This document shows positions 9,747 through 18,306 of a stretch of DNA of 64,000 nucleotides, piece after piece. The translations under genes were made by a program, and so were the position numbers. Under the pieces are notes generated by a model. It did no database searches. It had not been told where the DNA came from and saw only the letters and a list, made by a program, of their open reading frames with translations. Position 1 is the first letter of the stretch; every line of letters begins with the position of its first letter. This stretch comes from Bradyrhizobium neotropicale (GTDB lineage Bacteria; Pseudomonadota; Alphaproteobacteria; Rhizobiales; Xanthobacteraceae): NCBI RefSeq assembly GCF_001641695.1, contig NZ_LSEF01000032.1, positions 1 through 64,000 on the forward strand. The letters run 5' to 3'.

Positions 9747-10528
9747 TGCCGCCGACAACCCTGGCCCGACGCGCTGCTCCGGTGCTTGCCTGCATCGGGC
9801 TGTTGGCGCTGTGGCAGGTTGCCGCCCTCGCACTGAAGAACGACAGCTTTCCGACCGCGATTGAAGCGATCCGGGCGATCCCGTCAATTCTTGGCGACAA
9901 GGAGGCCCTGATCAACATCATCGCATCGCTCCGCCGCATGGCGATCGGATTTGGCGTCGCGGTGTTTGTCTCGATACCGCTGGGCCTCATGATGGGCCGC
10001 AGCCGGGCGGTTGCGGCTTTCTTCAATCCGCTTCTGATGGTGATCTACCCGGTGCCAAAGGCGGCCTTGATGCCCATCATCATGCTGTGGCTGGGTGTCG
10101 GCGACATCACGAAGACGCTGGTGATCTTCCTCGGCGTCAGCCTCCCGGTCATCTATCACAGCTTCGAGGGCGCCAAGGCCGTCGAAGAGAAGATGCTGTG
10201 GTCCGGGGCGGCCATGGGGCTTTCCGCCGCACAACGCATGGTCTGGATCGTGCTGCCGGCGTCGCTGCCGGAGATATTGACCGGGTGCCGCACCGGACTC
10301 GTGCTGGCACTGATCACGATGATCACCAGCGAGATGATCGCCCGTCAGTCAGGGGCCGGCAACATCCTCTTCAACGCACTCGACATGGGGCAATACGACA
10401 CCGTCTTCGCCATGATCATCATCGTGGGAGCAATGGGAATTGGCCTCGATGCGCTGTTCGAACGCGTCCGCGCGAAGCTCGTGCGGTGGTCTGAGCCCCA
10501 GTTCGACATACCCTTGAGCTTCTCATGA
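9743..10528 (+). CDS. NitT/TauT-type ABC importer, permease 1
   Basis: 261 residues with about six hydrophobic segments and the binding-protein-dependent permease loop (EEKMLWSGAAMGLSAAQRM, with VWIVLPASLPEILTG). SsuC/TauC-like. It overlaps the ATPase gene and the second permease gene by 4 bases on each side. With the second permease it should form a heterodimeric channel rather than the homodimer usual in SsuABC systems. Confidence 0.9.
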   Translation: MMPPTTLARRAAPVLACIGLLALWQVAALALKNDSFPTAIEAIRAIPSILGDKEALINIIASLRRMAIGFGVAVFVSIPLGLMMGRSRAVAAFFNPLLMVIYPVPKAALMPIIMLWLGVGDITKTLVIFLGVSLPVIYHSFEGAKAVEEKMLWSGAAMGLSAAQRMVWIVLPASLPEILTGCRTGLVLALITMITSEMIARQSGAGNILFNALDMGQYDTVFAMIIIVGAMGIGLDALFERVRAKLVRWSEPQFDIPLSFS

Positions 10529-11292
10529 CTTCGCGCCTTTCCCCCATAAATGTCATCCTTGGGCTCGCGCCGATCGCGCTGTTGATCGCAGTTTGGCAAG
10601 GCCTCGTGTCATTCGGTGTTGCGCCTGCGACCTTGCTGCCGCCGCCCGGATATGTCTTCGGTCGCCTGCTCCAGCAGCTCGTGACTGCAACGTTCCAGCA
10701 AGAGATCGCGGCGACCTTGGTCCGGCTGTTTGCCGGCTTTGCAATCGCGGTCGTGCTCGGCGTCAGCATCGGCATCGCGGCCGCGGCCAGTCCCGCGATC
10801 AATGCCGCGGTTCGGCCGATCGTGCGCGTTTTGGCGCCGCTGCCCAAGGTCGCGCTTTATCCAGCGTTGCTGCTGTTGCTTGGTTTCGGTCACGGATCGA
10901 AGATCACGCTGGTAACTGCGGACGCATTGTTCCCCATTTTGCTGTCTACCTATTATGGTGCCTCGACGGTCGAGCAGAAGCTGATCTGGTCAGCCATGGC
11001 GGCGGGAACGCCGCGCTATGAAATCCTCTTCAAGGTGGTGCTGCCGGCGGCGATGCCGTCGATCCTGACCGGCTGCCGGATCGGCCTTGTCATTTCCTGC
11101 ATCGTGGTGTTTCTGGCCGAAATGATCACGTCGACGGACGGGCTGGGTCACGTCCTCGTCACGGCGGCCCGCACGTTCCAGGCCGTCGACATGTTCGTGC
11201 CGCTGATCACGATCTCGCTGCTGGGTTTGATCCTGAATGGTCTGTTGGGGGCTGTCCGATCGTACCTCTTGCGGGGCTTCCCCGAAGCGTGA
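10525..11292 (+). CDS. NitT/TauT-type ABC importer, permease 2
   Basis: 255 residues, the same permease fold as its neighbour: an EQKLIWSAMAAGTPRYEILF coupling loop followed by VVLPAAMPSILTGCRIG. Membrane helices cover most of the protein. Two different permeases after one ATPase indicate a heterodimeric transmembrane part. The NicX-like gene follows 38 bases later and appears to be in the same transcript. Confidence 0.9.
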   Translation: MTSRLSPINVILGLAPIALLIAVWQGLVSFGVAPATLLPPPGYVFGRLLQQLVTATFQQEIAATLVRLFAGFAIAVVLGVSIGIAAAASPAINAAVRPIVRVLAPLPKVALYPALLLLLGFGHGSKITLVTADALFPILLSTYYGASTVEQKLIWSAMAAGTPRYEILFKVVLPAAMPSILTGCRIGLVISCIVVFLAEMITSTDGLGHVLVTAARTFQAVDMFVPLITISLLGLILNGLLGAVRSYLLRGFPEA

Positions 11293-11330
11293 ACTGACCG
11301 AACAAAAAACCAGAACACCGGGAGTGGACC

Positions 11331-12377
11331 ATGCTGGCAGATCGCATCGAGGCAAAATGGATCGACGCATTTTGCGAGATTTTTGAGCGATGCGCCGTCA
11401 AGGCCGGCGACACCGCCGCCATCCTCTCGGAGACCCAGTCGCGTGCATTGAATGTGCATCTCGCTGAGCTCGCTTTGCTGCGCATGGGGGCGCGGCCGTT
11501 CCATGTGGTCGTGCCGACCCCGCGCAACCGCCACATTGTGCCGGTGCGCTCGACAGGGGCGAGCGAGGCGATCCAGCGGCTGACGCCGGTCGTTAGCGCG
11601 CTTCAGCAAGCCGGCTTTGTGGTGGATTGCACTATCGAGGGTCTGATGCATGCAGTGGAGACGCCCGAGATCCTGAAATCGGGTGCGCGGATCCTGGTGA
11701 TCTCCAACGAGCATCCTGAAGCCCTGGAGCGGATGGTGCCGGATCCCGCGCTCGAGAAGCGCGTCCGGGCGGCAGCCAAGATGCTGCGCGGAACCAAGCG
11801 CATGAGGGTCACGTCGAAGGCCGGGACGGCGCTCGACGTCGATATGCTGGGGGCTTCGACGGTCGGCGTGTGGGGCTGGACCGACAAGCCCGGCACGCTG
11901 GCGCACTGGCCGGGCGGCATTGTGGTCAGCTTTCCCAAGAGCGGGACGATCAATGGCACGCTGGTGATGGCGCCGGGCGACATCAATCTGACCTTCAAGC
12001 GCTACCTGACCTCGCCGGTGAAGATGACGCTGAAGGACGACTATGTCGTCGAGCTGGAAGGCGAGGGCACGGACGCCGCGATGATGCGGTCCTATCTGGC
12101 CGCGTGGGGCGATCGCGAAGCCTATGCGGTCTCGCATGTGGGGTTCGGCATGAACCCGGGCGCACGTTATGAAGCTCTGTCGATGTACGATCAGCGTGAC
12201 ACCAACGGCACCGAGCTGCGCGCCGTTTCCGGCAACTTCCTGTTCTCGACCGGAGCCAATGAATTCGCGGGACGCTACACGGCGGGCCATTTCGACCTGC
12301 CGATGATGGGAACCACCATCGAACTCGATGGCGTCGCGGTGGTGCGGGAAGGCGTACTCCAGGATGTCTTCGGCTAG
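11331..12377 (+). CDS. NicX-like ring-cleaving dioxygenase (peptidase M29 fold)
   Basis: 348 residues. Proteins of this type are often labelled leucyl aminopeptidase because of the M29 fold, but this sequence follows 2,5-dihydroxypyridine 5,6-dioxygenase (NicX) over the whole length: HWPGG, GNFLFSTGAN and SHVGFGMNPGA. The three iron ligands known for NicX (two His, one Asp) line up with H269, H320 and D322 (GHFDLP). That enzyme opens 2,5-dihydroxypyridine to N-formylmaleamate. Here it closes an importer operon and meets the - strand operon tail to tail with a 4-base overlap. The true substrate may differ (another hydroxylated N-heterocycle). Confidence 0.75.
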   Translation: MLADRIEAKWIDAFCEIFERCAVKAGDTAAILSETQSRALNVHLAELALLRMGARPFHVVVPTPRNRHIVPVRSTGASEAIQRLTPVVSALQQAGFVVDCTIEGLMHAVETPEILKSGARILVISNEHPEALERMVPDPALEKRVRAAAKMLRGTKRMRVTSKAGTALDVDMLGASTVGVWGWTDKPGTLAHWPGGIVVSFPKSGTINGTLVMAPGDINLTFKRYLTSPVKMTLKDDYVVELEGEGTDAAMMRSYLAAWGDREAYAVSHVGFGMNPGARYEALSMYDQRDTNGTELRAVSGNFLFSTGANEFAGRYTAGHFDLPMMGTTIELDGVAVVREGVLQDVFG

Positions 12378-13366
12378 TTGCGATCGAGCACGGGCGGTCG
12401 CGCCAGTCTGAAGTGCCGAAGCAGGTCGACCATGGCCTTGAGCCGTTCGGTGCGATAGGCGTCGACATCGAGGCCGGAATAATCGAGGAAGCCGGCGCCC
12501 GTGCGCAGGCCGATCCTGCCCTCGTTCATGTTGCGCGAAATCACGTCGGGCGCCCGATAGCGGTCGCTGCCGAGGGCACCTTCGAGGTAGCGGCTTGCGT
12601 AGTAGAGAATGTCGCCGCCGCCCCAGTCGATGAATTCGAGCAGCCCGAGCACGGCATAGCGGAAGCCAAAGCCGTAGCGGATCGCCTTGTCGATCTCCTC
12701 CGCGCTGGCGACGCCTTCCTCGACCATGCGTGCAGCTTCATTCATCGCAAGCGCCTGGATGCGCGGAACAATGAAGCCGGGCGTTGCCGCGCAGACGACG
12801 GGGACCTTGCCGATCTCTTCGAGCAGCCTTTTGACCGCGTCGACGATTGCAGGGTCGGTTGCCGCGCCGGGCGAAACTTCGACGAGTGGGATGAGATAGG
12901 CCGGATTGAGCCAATGCACATTGAGAAAGCGTCGGGGATGCTCGATTGCGCCCGATAGATCGTCGACGAGGATCGTGGACGTCGTGGACGCAATGATCGT
13001 ATCGGGGCCCACGTGACGTGAGGCGGACGCCAACACCTCGCGCTTGAGTTCGACAACTTCTGGGACGCCCTCGAAGACCATGCCGGCGTCGGACAACGCC
13101 GCACGGCTCTGACCGGCCGGCACTACCGAAACCCGCTCGATGAGAACATTCGTGTCCGTCTCGGCGATCAGCCCCAGACTTGCAAGACTGGCGAAGGTCT
13201 TTCTGACCTCGCCGACCGCGTCCGCCTCCAGCTTGGCAAAGTCCTCCGCGGGACGATCCTTCACGTCGATCATTTTGACCGTGTGCCCCGCGTAGGCGAA
13301 CGCGACGGCGATGCCTCGTCCCATGCGGCCGGCCCCGAGGCAGGCGATGTTGGCACGGATCGTCAT
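12374..13366 (-). CDS. 3-hydroxyacyl-CoA dehydrogenase family protein
   Basis: 330 residues. The N-terminal NAD motif IACLGAGRMGRGIAVAFAYAG, the catalytic His segment FLNVHWLNPAYLIPLVEV and the C-terminal dimerisation domain (GFIVPRIQALAMNEAARMVE) identify a single-domain 3-hydroxyacyl-CoA or hydroxycarboxylate dehydrogenase (lambda-crystallin branch). It is the last gene of a five-gene - strand operon, its start overlapping the preceding gene by 4 bases. It should oxidise a 3-hydroxyacyl intermediate after hydration. Confidence 0.88.
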   Translation of the reverse strand: MTIRANIACLGAGRMGRGIAVAFAYAGHTVKMIDVKDRPAEDFAKLEADAVGEVRKTFASLASLGLIAETDTNVLIERVSVVPAGQSRAALSDAGMVFEGVPEVVELKREVLASASRHVGPDTIIASTTSTILVDDLSGAIEHPRRFLNVHWLNPAYLIPLVEVSPGAATDPAIVDAVKRLLEEIGKVPVVCAATPGFIVPRIQALAMNEAARMVEEGVASAEEIDKAIRYGFGFRYAVLGLLEFIDWGGGDILYYASRYLEGALGSDRYRAPDVISRNMNEGRIGLRTGAGFLDYSGLDVDAYRTERLKAMVDLLRHFRLARPPVLDRN

Positions 13367-14457
13367 GAGCCAAACCCCTTGCGCAGGAGTTTTTGCAACT
13401 CGGCTTTGCTGAAATCGTCGAGAGCCAACGTTTTGAGCGTTCGGCCATCATGCGCGAAGTCCTCGCCGCAGATCGCACCGCCGATCGCCAGAAATGCGCT
13501 GGCAAGCGGCGTAGGCACGCCCGCCAGCCCGGCAACGGAGACGAGGAGCGAAAGTCCGAGCCGCAGATCCTCGCGCATGTAGCGGTGCTCGGTCAGCACG
13601 ATCCGTTCGCGCCAGTCGCCGGAATCGGTCAGGCGGTCATGCGAGCCGCGGCCATACATCCAGATCTCGCCTTCCTTGGCGTAATGATGAGCAAGCGGGA
13701 AATGCGGTGCGCCGTATCCGAGAGCTTCGCGCACCGCCATTCGCTCGGCATCCAGCGCATCGGTGACCCGCCGGATCGAGGCTTGCGTTCCTTCCTTGTG
13801 GATGTCCCAGCGATCGAAATGCTCGATCGGGCCCGCATTCATCACGATCAGGGGCGGGTGGATGATGGGGCCGGCATTCATCAGGGCGCCCGAGAGCGCG
13901 TCTCCGCACGGCTCGATCACGCCGGGGAAGGCACGTCCGATCACCTCAAGCGCATGCGGCGCCTGGTCGAGCGGAAACACGCCGACCGGCAGACGTTTGG
14001 CGCGGATCGTGATCGCGACCTCGAACGGTCCGTGCTTGCGGGTCAGCCAGGGCAGCGTGCCGGTTTCGGCAAAGCTCACCTCGGCACGGTTGCCGGCATC
14101 TCTCCCGGCCTGGGCAAAGATCATCGAGCCGAATGTAGCCGGGGGCAGAAACACGACCTGCCCGTCTTGCAGGTGCGGAGCGAGCAGGCGGGCAATATCA
14201 GACTGCGCGAAGGCGGGGGCGGGGCACAGCACCAGCTCTGCGCCGCCGGCAGCTTCGGCAATGTCGGTCGTGACCAGCGCAAGCTTGACGTCGTGGCGAC
14301 CGTTGTGATCATTCACCAGGATGCGGGAGCCGGCGGCGCGGTGTGCAGCGACCTGATCCGCATCGCGACGCCAGAGTCGAACCTCATGCCCCGACAGTGC
14401 AAAGTCGCCAGCGGCCGCGAAAGAGCCATTGCCGCCGCCCAGAACCGCAATCTTCAA
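13363..14457 (-). CDS. NAD/opine dehydrogenase-like protein (octopine/nopaline dehydrogenase family)
   Basis: 364 residues. N-terminal Rossmann motif IAVLGGGNGSFAAAGDFALS followed by the C-terminal opine-dehydrogenase domain (GALMNAGPIIHPPLIVMNAG and an HFPLAHHYAKEGEIW stretch with conserved His). Family enzymes join or split amino and keto acids by NAD(P)H-dependent reductive amination, through an imine. Finding one in a CoA-thioester operon suggests it handles a C-N bond or an alpha-hydroxy/keto group on an intermediate. The substrate is unknown. It overlaps its neighbours by 4 bases at both ends. Confidence 0.78.
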   Translation of the reverse strand: MKIAVLGGGNGSFAAAGDFALSGHEVRLWRRDADQVAAHRAAGSRILVNDHNGRHDVKLALVTTDIAEAAGGAELVLCPAPAFAQSDIARLLAPHLQDGQVVFLPPATFGSMIFAQAGRDAGNRAEVSFAETGTLPWLTRKHGPFEVAITIRAKRLPVGVFPLDQAPHALEVIGRAFPGVIEPCGDALSGALMNAGPIIHPPLIVMNAGPIEHFDRWDIHKEGTQASIRRVTDALDAERMAVREALGYGAPHFPLAHHYAKEGEIWMYGRGSHDRLTDSGDWRERIVLTEHRYMREDLRLGLSLLVSVAGLAGVPTPLASAFLAIGGAICGEDFAHDGRTLKTLALDDFSKAELQKLLRKGFGS

Positions 14458-15995
14458 GATGTCTCTCCTTGCGTGCGCGACTGGGCATCAAGCTGCTTCA
14501 GCAGGAAATGCTGAACCTTGCCCAACGCGGTACGCGGCAGGTCGGTGACGAAAATGATGTCGCGCGGAACCTTGTAGCGAGCAAGCTGGGCCTGAACGTG
14601 CGCTCTCAATTCGTTCGGCTCGAGTCGGCAGCCGGGCCGCCGGATCACATAGGCGACCGGAACCTCGTCCCAGCGCGGGTCCGGCCGGCCGATGACGGCG
14701 CATTCGCTGACATCCGGATGTTCCAGCAAGACCCGTTCGACCTCGGCCGGATAAACGTTCTCGCCGCCGGAAATGATCAGGTTCTTCTTGCGGTCGCGGA
14801 CCCAGAAGTAGCCATCCGCATCGCACAGGCCGATATCGCCGGTGCGATACCAGCCGTCGTGCAGGGCATCGCGGGTGGCATTCGCATTGCCCCAATATTC
14901 GAAGAACACATTGGGACCGCGCACTGCGATTTCTCCCGGTGTGCCCGGCGGCACTTCGGCGCCGGCTTGATCAATCACCCTGGCTTCGCAGCACAGGCCG
15001 GCAAGACCAGTCGATCCCGCGCGCGAAAGATCGCCGCCAAGTCGCGTGTAGACCGCGATGGGGCAGGTTTCCGTCGAGCCGTAGACCTGAAGCACGGGAA
15101 CGTCGCGTGCGACGATCTGATCGATCAGATGCGGCGGCACGATGGTCGAGCCGGTCGCGACAGCTTTGAGGGACGATAGATCGGTATTCCCCCAGGCTGG
15201 ATGATCGCTGACGGCCTGGATGATCGCCGGTACCATCACCGTGAGTGTCGGGCGATCGCGTGCGATGGCAGCGAGTGCCGTATCCGGAGTGAAGCGTGCG
15301 TGGATCGTGACGGTAGCGCCCAGCTGAAGCGCCGGTGTGGTCTGAATGTTGAGCCCGCCGACATGGAATAACGGCAATACGGTCAGCACGTGATCGTTGG
15401 ACGTCATGTTGTGCATGTGTTGGCTCATGACGCCGTTCCAGAACAATGCCTCCTGACGCAGCACTGCGCCTTTCGGCCGTCCCGTCGTTCCCGATGTGTA
15501 GACGATGAGCAGCGGGCAGGAGAGATCGGTATGCGGATTGCGTCCGCCACCGTCGCCAGATGCCAACAGATATTCGAATGTCCTTCCACGAGGCGGCGTG
15601 AAGTCGAACCCGACAACGGCCATTCCCGGTGAAGCGCGCTCAAGCTCAGGCAGAACGCCGCCAAAAGCCTGCTCGAGCACCAGAACTTTCGCACCTGCAT
15701 CTAAGAGAATGAAGAGCTGCTCGGCGACGGCCAGCCGCCAGTTCAATGGCACCAACATCGCGCCGAGCCGCGCGCATGCGTAGAGCAGAACGAGATAGTC
15801 CGGCCGGTTCAGGCTCAGGATCGCGACGCGGTCGCCACGGCCGACGGCGAGTTGATTCTTCAATGCACGGGCTGTGCGATCGATGCGCGCGGCGAACGCC
15901 GCATAGCTCAGCCTCTCCCCTTCAAAGGCAATGGCGGTCTTGTCTGGTGCAAATGCCGCGTTGCGTTCGATCAGACTACAGAGATCCACCGTCAA
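14454..15995 (-). CDS. Acyl/aryl-CoA ligase (AMP-binding family)
   Basis: 513 residues, the normal ANL-superfamily length. Seen: the P-loop LLIVYTSGTTGRPKGAVL (about residues 165-182), VYGSTETCP (A5 motif), YRTGDIGLCDADGYFWVRDR (A8 hinge) and the C-terminal catalytic Lys region PRTALGKVQHFLL. It activates a carboxylic acid to its CoA thioester with ATP. The neighbours (acyl-CoA dehydrogenase, hydroxyacyl-CoA dehydrogenase) point to beta-oxidation of the product. Substrate class (aryl, cyclic or fatty acid) is not determinable. Confidence 0.88.
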   Translation of the reverse strand: MTVDLCSLIERNAAFAPDKTAIAFEGERLSYAAFAARIDRTARALKNQLAVGRGDRVAILSLNRPDYLVLLYACARLGAMLVPLNWRLAVAEQLFILLDAGAKVLVLEQAFGGVLPELERASPGMAVVGFDFTPPRGRTFEYLLASGDGGGRNPHTDLSCPLLIVYTSGTTGRPKGAVLRQEALFWNGVMSQHMHNMTSNDHVLTVLPLFHVGGLNIQTTPALQLGATVTIHARFTPDTALAAIARDRPTLTVMVPAIIQAVSDHPAWGNTDLSSLKAVATGSTIVPPHLIDQIVARDVPVLQVYGSTETCPIAVYTRLGGDLSRAGSTGLAGLCCEARVIDQAGAEVPPGTPGEIAVRGPNVFFEYWGNANATRDALHDGWYRTGDIGLCDADGYFWVRDRKKNLIISGGENVYPAEVERVLLEHPDVSECAVIGRPDPRWDEVPVAYVIRRPGCRLEPNELRAHVQAQLARYKVPRDIIFVTDLPRTALGKVQHFLLKQLDAQSRTQGETS

Positions 15996-17281
15996 TCGTC
16001 CGTTTCGCCGGCCTCATAGAGCGCCTCGCGGCCGATACGGTCGAGACAGAGCTCGGCCGTCCAGGGGAGCATCAGTGAACCGCAGCGGCTGTCGCGGTAG
16101 ATGCGCTCCAGCGGTAGCGATCGGAGCATAGCCTGGCCGCCGCAGGTGCGGATCGCCAGAGCCGCGAGCTCATTGGCGCCCTCCATCACCGAATATTGCG
16201 CGGCATAGGCGCGTAAGACTTGCTCCTTGCTTGGATTGGCGCGGGCCTCCGTGACCGCCTGGAACCAGACCGCCTTGATCTGCTCGAGCTTGATCTGCAT
16301 CTGGGCGACCGCGATCTGCTTGGTCGGATACATCCTGCGTTTGACCGGCGGCATGCCCGGGACCTCGCCGCGCAGATAGCGTACGGTGAAATCATAGGCC
16401 GCCTGCGCGAGGCCCAGATAGGTCGGCGACAACGTCAGGAACATGTGCGGCCAACGCATCGCCGCCTGGAAGTAGACGCCGCGCGGCATCAGGGCTGCGT
16501 CGTCCGGTACGAATACGTCCTTGAACAGCAGCGTCCGCGATACGGTCCCGCGCATGCCGAGCGGATCCCAGTCTCCGACGACGGAAACACCTTCCGACTG
16601 GGCGGGGATGGCCAGGTAGAGCGTGTTGCGGCGCGAGGCCTTTTCGCCTTCCTCGATCTCGGTGCAAAGCACGCCGTAATAGTCCGCATGGCCGGAGAGC
16701 GAGGCAAAGATCTTCTTGCCGTTGATGACCCAGCCACCGTTGACCGGCCTCGCTTCCGTGCCAAAGGCAACGCCGCCCGCGGCCGCAGCGCCACCCTCGG
16801 AGAAGGGCTGGGAATAGATCGCGCCGTCCTCGACGATGCGCTTGTAATGGATGGCGCGTCGACGTTCGTGCTCCGCGCGGGTCTCCGCGTCCATGTCGAG
16901 ATCGTCCGCGAGTGGACCCGACCACAGGGTCGAGCACACATGCATGTTCCAGGTGAGCGCCGTTGCGCCGCAGTAGCGGCCGATCTCGGCGGCAGCCAAG
17001 GCATAGGTCTGGTAATTCGCGCCAAGTCCGCCATGCTTCTTGGGGACGGCGATGCCGAGCAGGCCGACGCGATGCAGGTCGCGATAGTTCTCTGTCGGGA
17101 ACGTCGCCTCCCGATCATAGGTGGCGGCGCGACCGGCAAACACGGTCTGTCCGATCTCCCGTGCCCGCGCGATGATGCCGGCCTGCTCGTCGCTCAAGCG
17201 GAATGCGACGGGATCGAAGATCGGTGCATCGAGCGCAACCTTGTCAGTCCTGCCGATGGTCTTGCTGACTTGCATGGTCAT
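15992..17281 (-). CDS. Acyl-CoA dehydrogenase
   Basis: 429 residues with the three-domain acyl-CoA dehydrogenase layout: N-terminal helices (LHRVGLLGIAVPKKHGGLGA), a central beta domain (AIYSQPFSEGGAAAAGGVAFG, GWVINGKKIFASLSGHADYY) and C-terminal helices with the FAD-binding RTCGGQAMLRSLPLERIYRD. It oxidises an acyl-CoA to the 2-enoyl form and passes electrons to ETF. Unlike the gene at 3128 it has no partner flavin reductase, and it sits beside an acyl-CoA ligase, so dehydrogenation is the natural reading. It overlaps its neighbours by 4 bases on each side. Confidence 0.88.
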   Translation of the reverse strand: MTMQVSKTIGRTDKVALDAPIFDPVAFRLSDEQAGIIARAREIGQTVFAGRAATYDREATFPTENYRDLHRVGLLGIAVPKKHGGLGANYQTYALAAAEIGRYCGATALTWNMHVCSTLWSGPLADDLDMDAETRAEHERRRAIHYKRIVEDGAIYSQPFSEGGAAAAGGVAFGTEARPVNGGWVINGKKIFASLSGHADYYGVLCTEIEEGEKASRRNTLYLAIPAQSEGVSVVGDWDPLGMRGTVSRTLLFKDVFVPDDAALMPRGVYFQAAMRWPHMFLTLSPTYLGLAQAAYDFTVRYLRGEVPGMPPVKRRMYPTKQIAVAQMQIKLEQIKAVWFQAVTEARANPSKEQVLRAYAAQYSVMEGANELAALAIRTCGGQAMLRSLPLERIYRDSRCGSLMLPWTAELCLDRIGREALYEAGETDD

Positions 17282-18108
17282 TGCGCAGTCACCTGTGTTT
17301 TGGTCACGACAGCCTCCAGGAACCCGCGAATAGCCTCATTGAAAGCACCGGGACGTTCGAGGTTGGCGAGATGGCCGACGTGGGCCATCTCGACATATTC
17401 GGCCGCGGGAATGTAGGTTGCCATCTTGGCCATCATCGGCGCCGGCGCGTTGTTGTCCTTGGAACCGGACAGCAGCAGTGTCGGCACCGAAATATCCTTG
17501 AGGGTGCTGCGTTGATCGAACCCGATCAAGGCCAGCATCATGGCGCGATAACTCGCCTCCGGCACACTCGCCATGCACTCGTGCGCGAGCTCCATCCCGT
17601 TCGGATCCGGCTCATCGCCCACCAGCTCGCGCACCAGGGAAGGCGCCAATGACTTCATCGTCTCACCGCGATCGAGCGGCCCGAGCCGCGCAGCGAGGAA
17701 CGATTTCTGCCAGTCGCCGTCGGCCTTGCCGAAGGCCGGGCTGGTCTGCGCGAGCACGACGGCGCGCGCCAGTCGAGGAGACTGAGCCAGCAATTTCTGT
17801 ACGATCATGCCGCCGATCGAATGTCCAACGAGAACGGGATTTGCCGCACCGATCTGCACGGTGAATTGCTCGAGAGCCTCCGCCAGGGCAGCGATGCTGA
17901 CGCTGGCAAGCGGCGCCGATCCGCCATAGCCCGGCATGTCCCACGCGATTGCGCGGAAGCGGTCGCCAAATGCCGCGAGCTGATGCCGCCAAGCCCGTGC
18001 CGCGCCGCCAATGCCATGCAGGAATATCAGGGGTATCGCGCCAGGATCGCCCGCAGCTTCGTAGGCGAAGCGACCGTCTTTCGTTATCATCGGCGCTGGC
18101 TGCGACAC
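17278..18108 (-). CDS. Alpha/beta hydrolase
   Basis: 276 residues. Oxyanion segment FLHGIGGAARAW, nucleophile elbow VGHSIGGM with Ser at residue 97, acid LLLSGSKDNNAP and histidine MAHVGHLANLERP. The size and layout fit ring-cleavage-product hydrolases such as N-formylmaleamate deformylase (NicD), 3-oxoadipate enol-lactonase or C-C hydrolases. Given the NicX-like gene at 11.3 kb, a deformylase-type role is an attractive guess. It is the first gene of the - strand operon and has an operator-like repeat 55 bases upstream of its start. Confidence 0.85.
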   Translation of the reverse strand: MSQPAPMITKDGRFAYEAAGDPGAIPLIFLHGIGGAARAWRHQLAAFGDRFRAIAWDMPGYGGSAPLASVSIAALAEALEQFTVQIGAANPVLVGHSIGGMIVQKLLAQSPRLARAVVLAQTSPAFGKADGDWQKSFLAARLGPLDRGETMKSLAPSLVRELVGDEPDPNGMELAHECMASVPEASYRAMMLALIGFDQRSTLKDISVPTLLLSGSKDNNAPAPMMAKMATYIPAAEYVEMAHVGHLANLERPGAFNEAIRGFLEAVVTKTQVTAQ

Positions 18109-18162
18109 GCGATATCCTTTGCTTGGCCAGGTGATGCTAACAGGCTTGTCGGTGATGGGAAG

Positions 18163-18188
18163 CGATAATTTTATACCTAAAGCAATTT
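18163..18188. promoter_or_regulatory. MarR-type operator 1
   Basis: CGATAATTTTA (18163-18173), spacer TACC, TAAAGCAATTT (18178-18188). An imperfect AT-rich inverted repeat in GC-rich DNA, of the same form as five others in this region. It lies 55 bases upstream of the alpha/beta hydrolase start and is probably the control site of the five-gene - strand operon. Confidence 0.6.
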
Positions 18189-18244
18189 TCGGGCCGGGCA
18201 GGCTGGACGTGCGTCGGCGACTGCGACGGACGCGGCTTCATTTG

Positions 18245-18270
18245 CAAATGTTTGAAGGTTAAAATATATC
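18245..18270. promoter_or_regulatory. MarR-type operator 2
   Basis: CAAATGTTTGA (18245-18255), spacer AGGT, TAAAATATATC (18260-18270). Same pattern as the other operator-like repeats; it lies 37 bases upstream of the SDR start codon and would control the SDR/enoyl-CoA hydratase transcript. Confidence 0.65.
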
Positions 18271-18306
18271 GGAGTGAACGGTCGCAGTTGCCCAGGGAGC
18301 AAGCGC

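Noticed and set aside
11331..12377. Leucyl aminopeptidase (M29) label
   Set aside because: The fold is M29-like, but the conserved blocks and the His/His/Asp pattern follow the NicX dioxygenase branch, and the operon context is catabolic.
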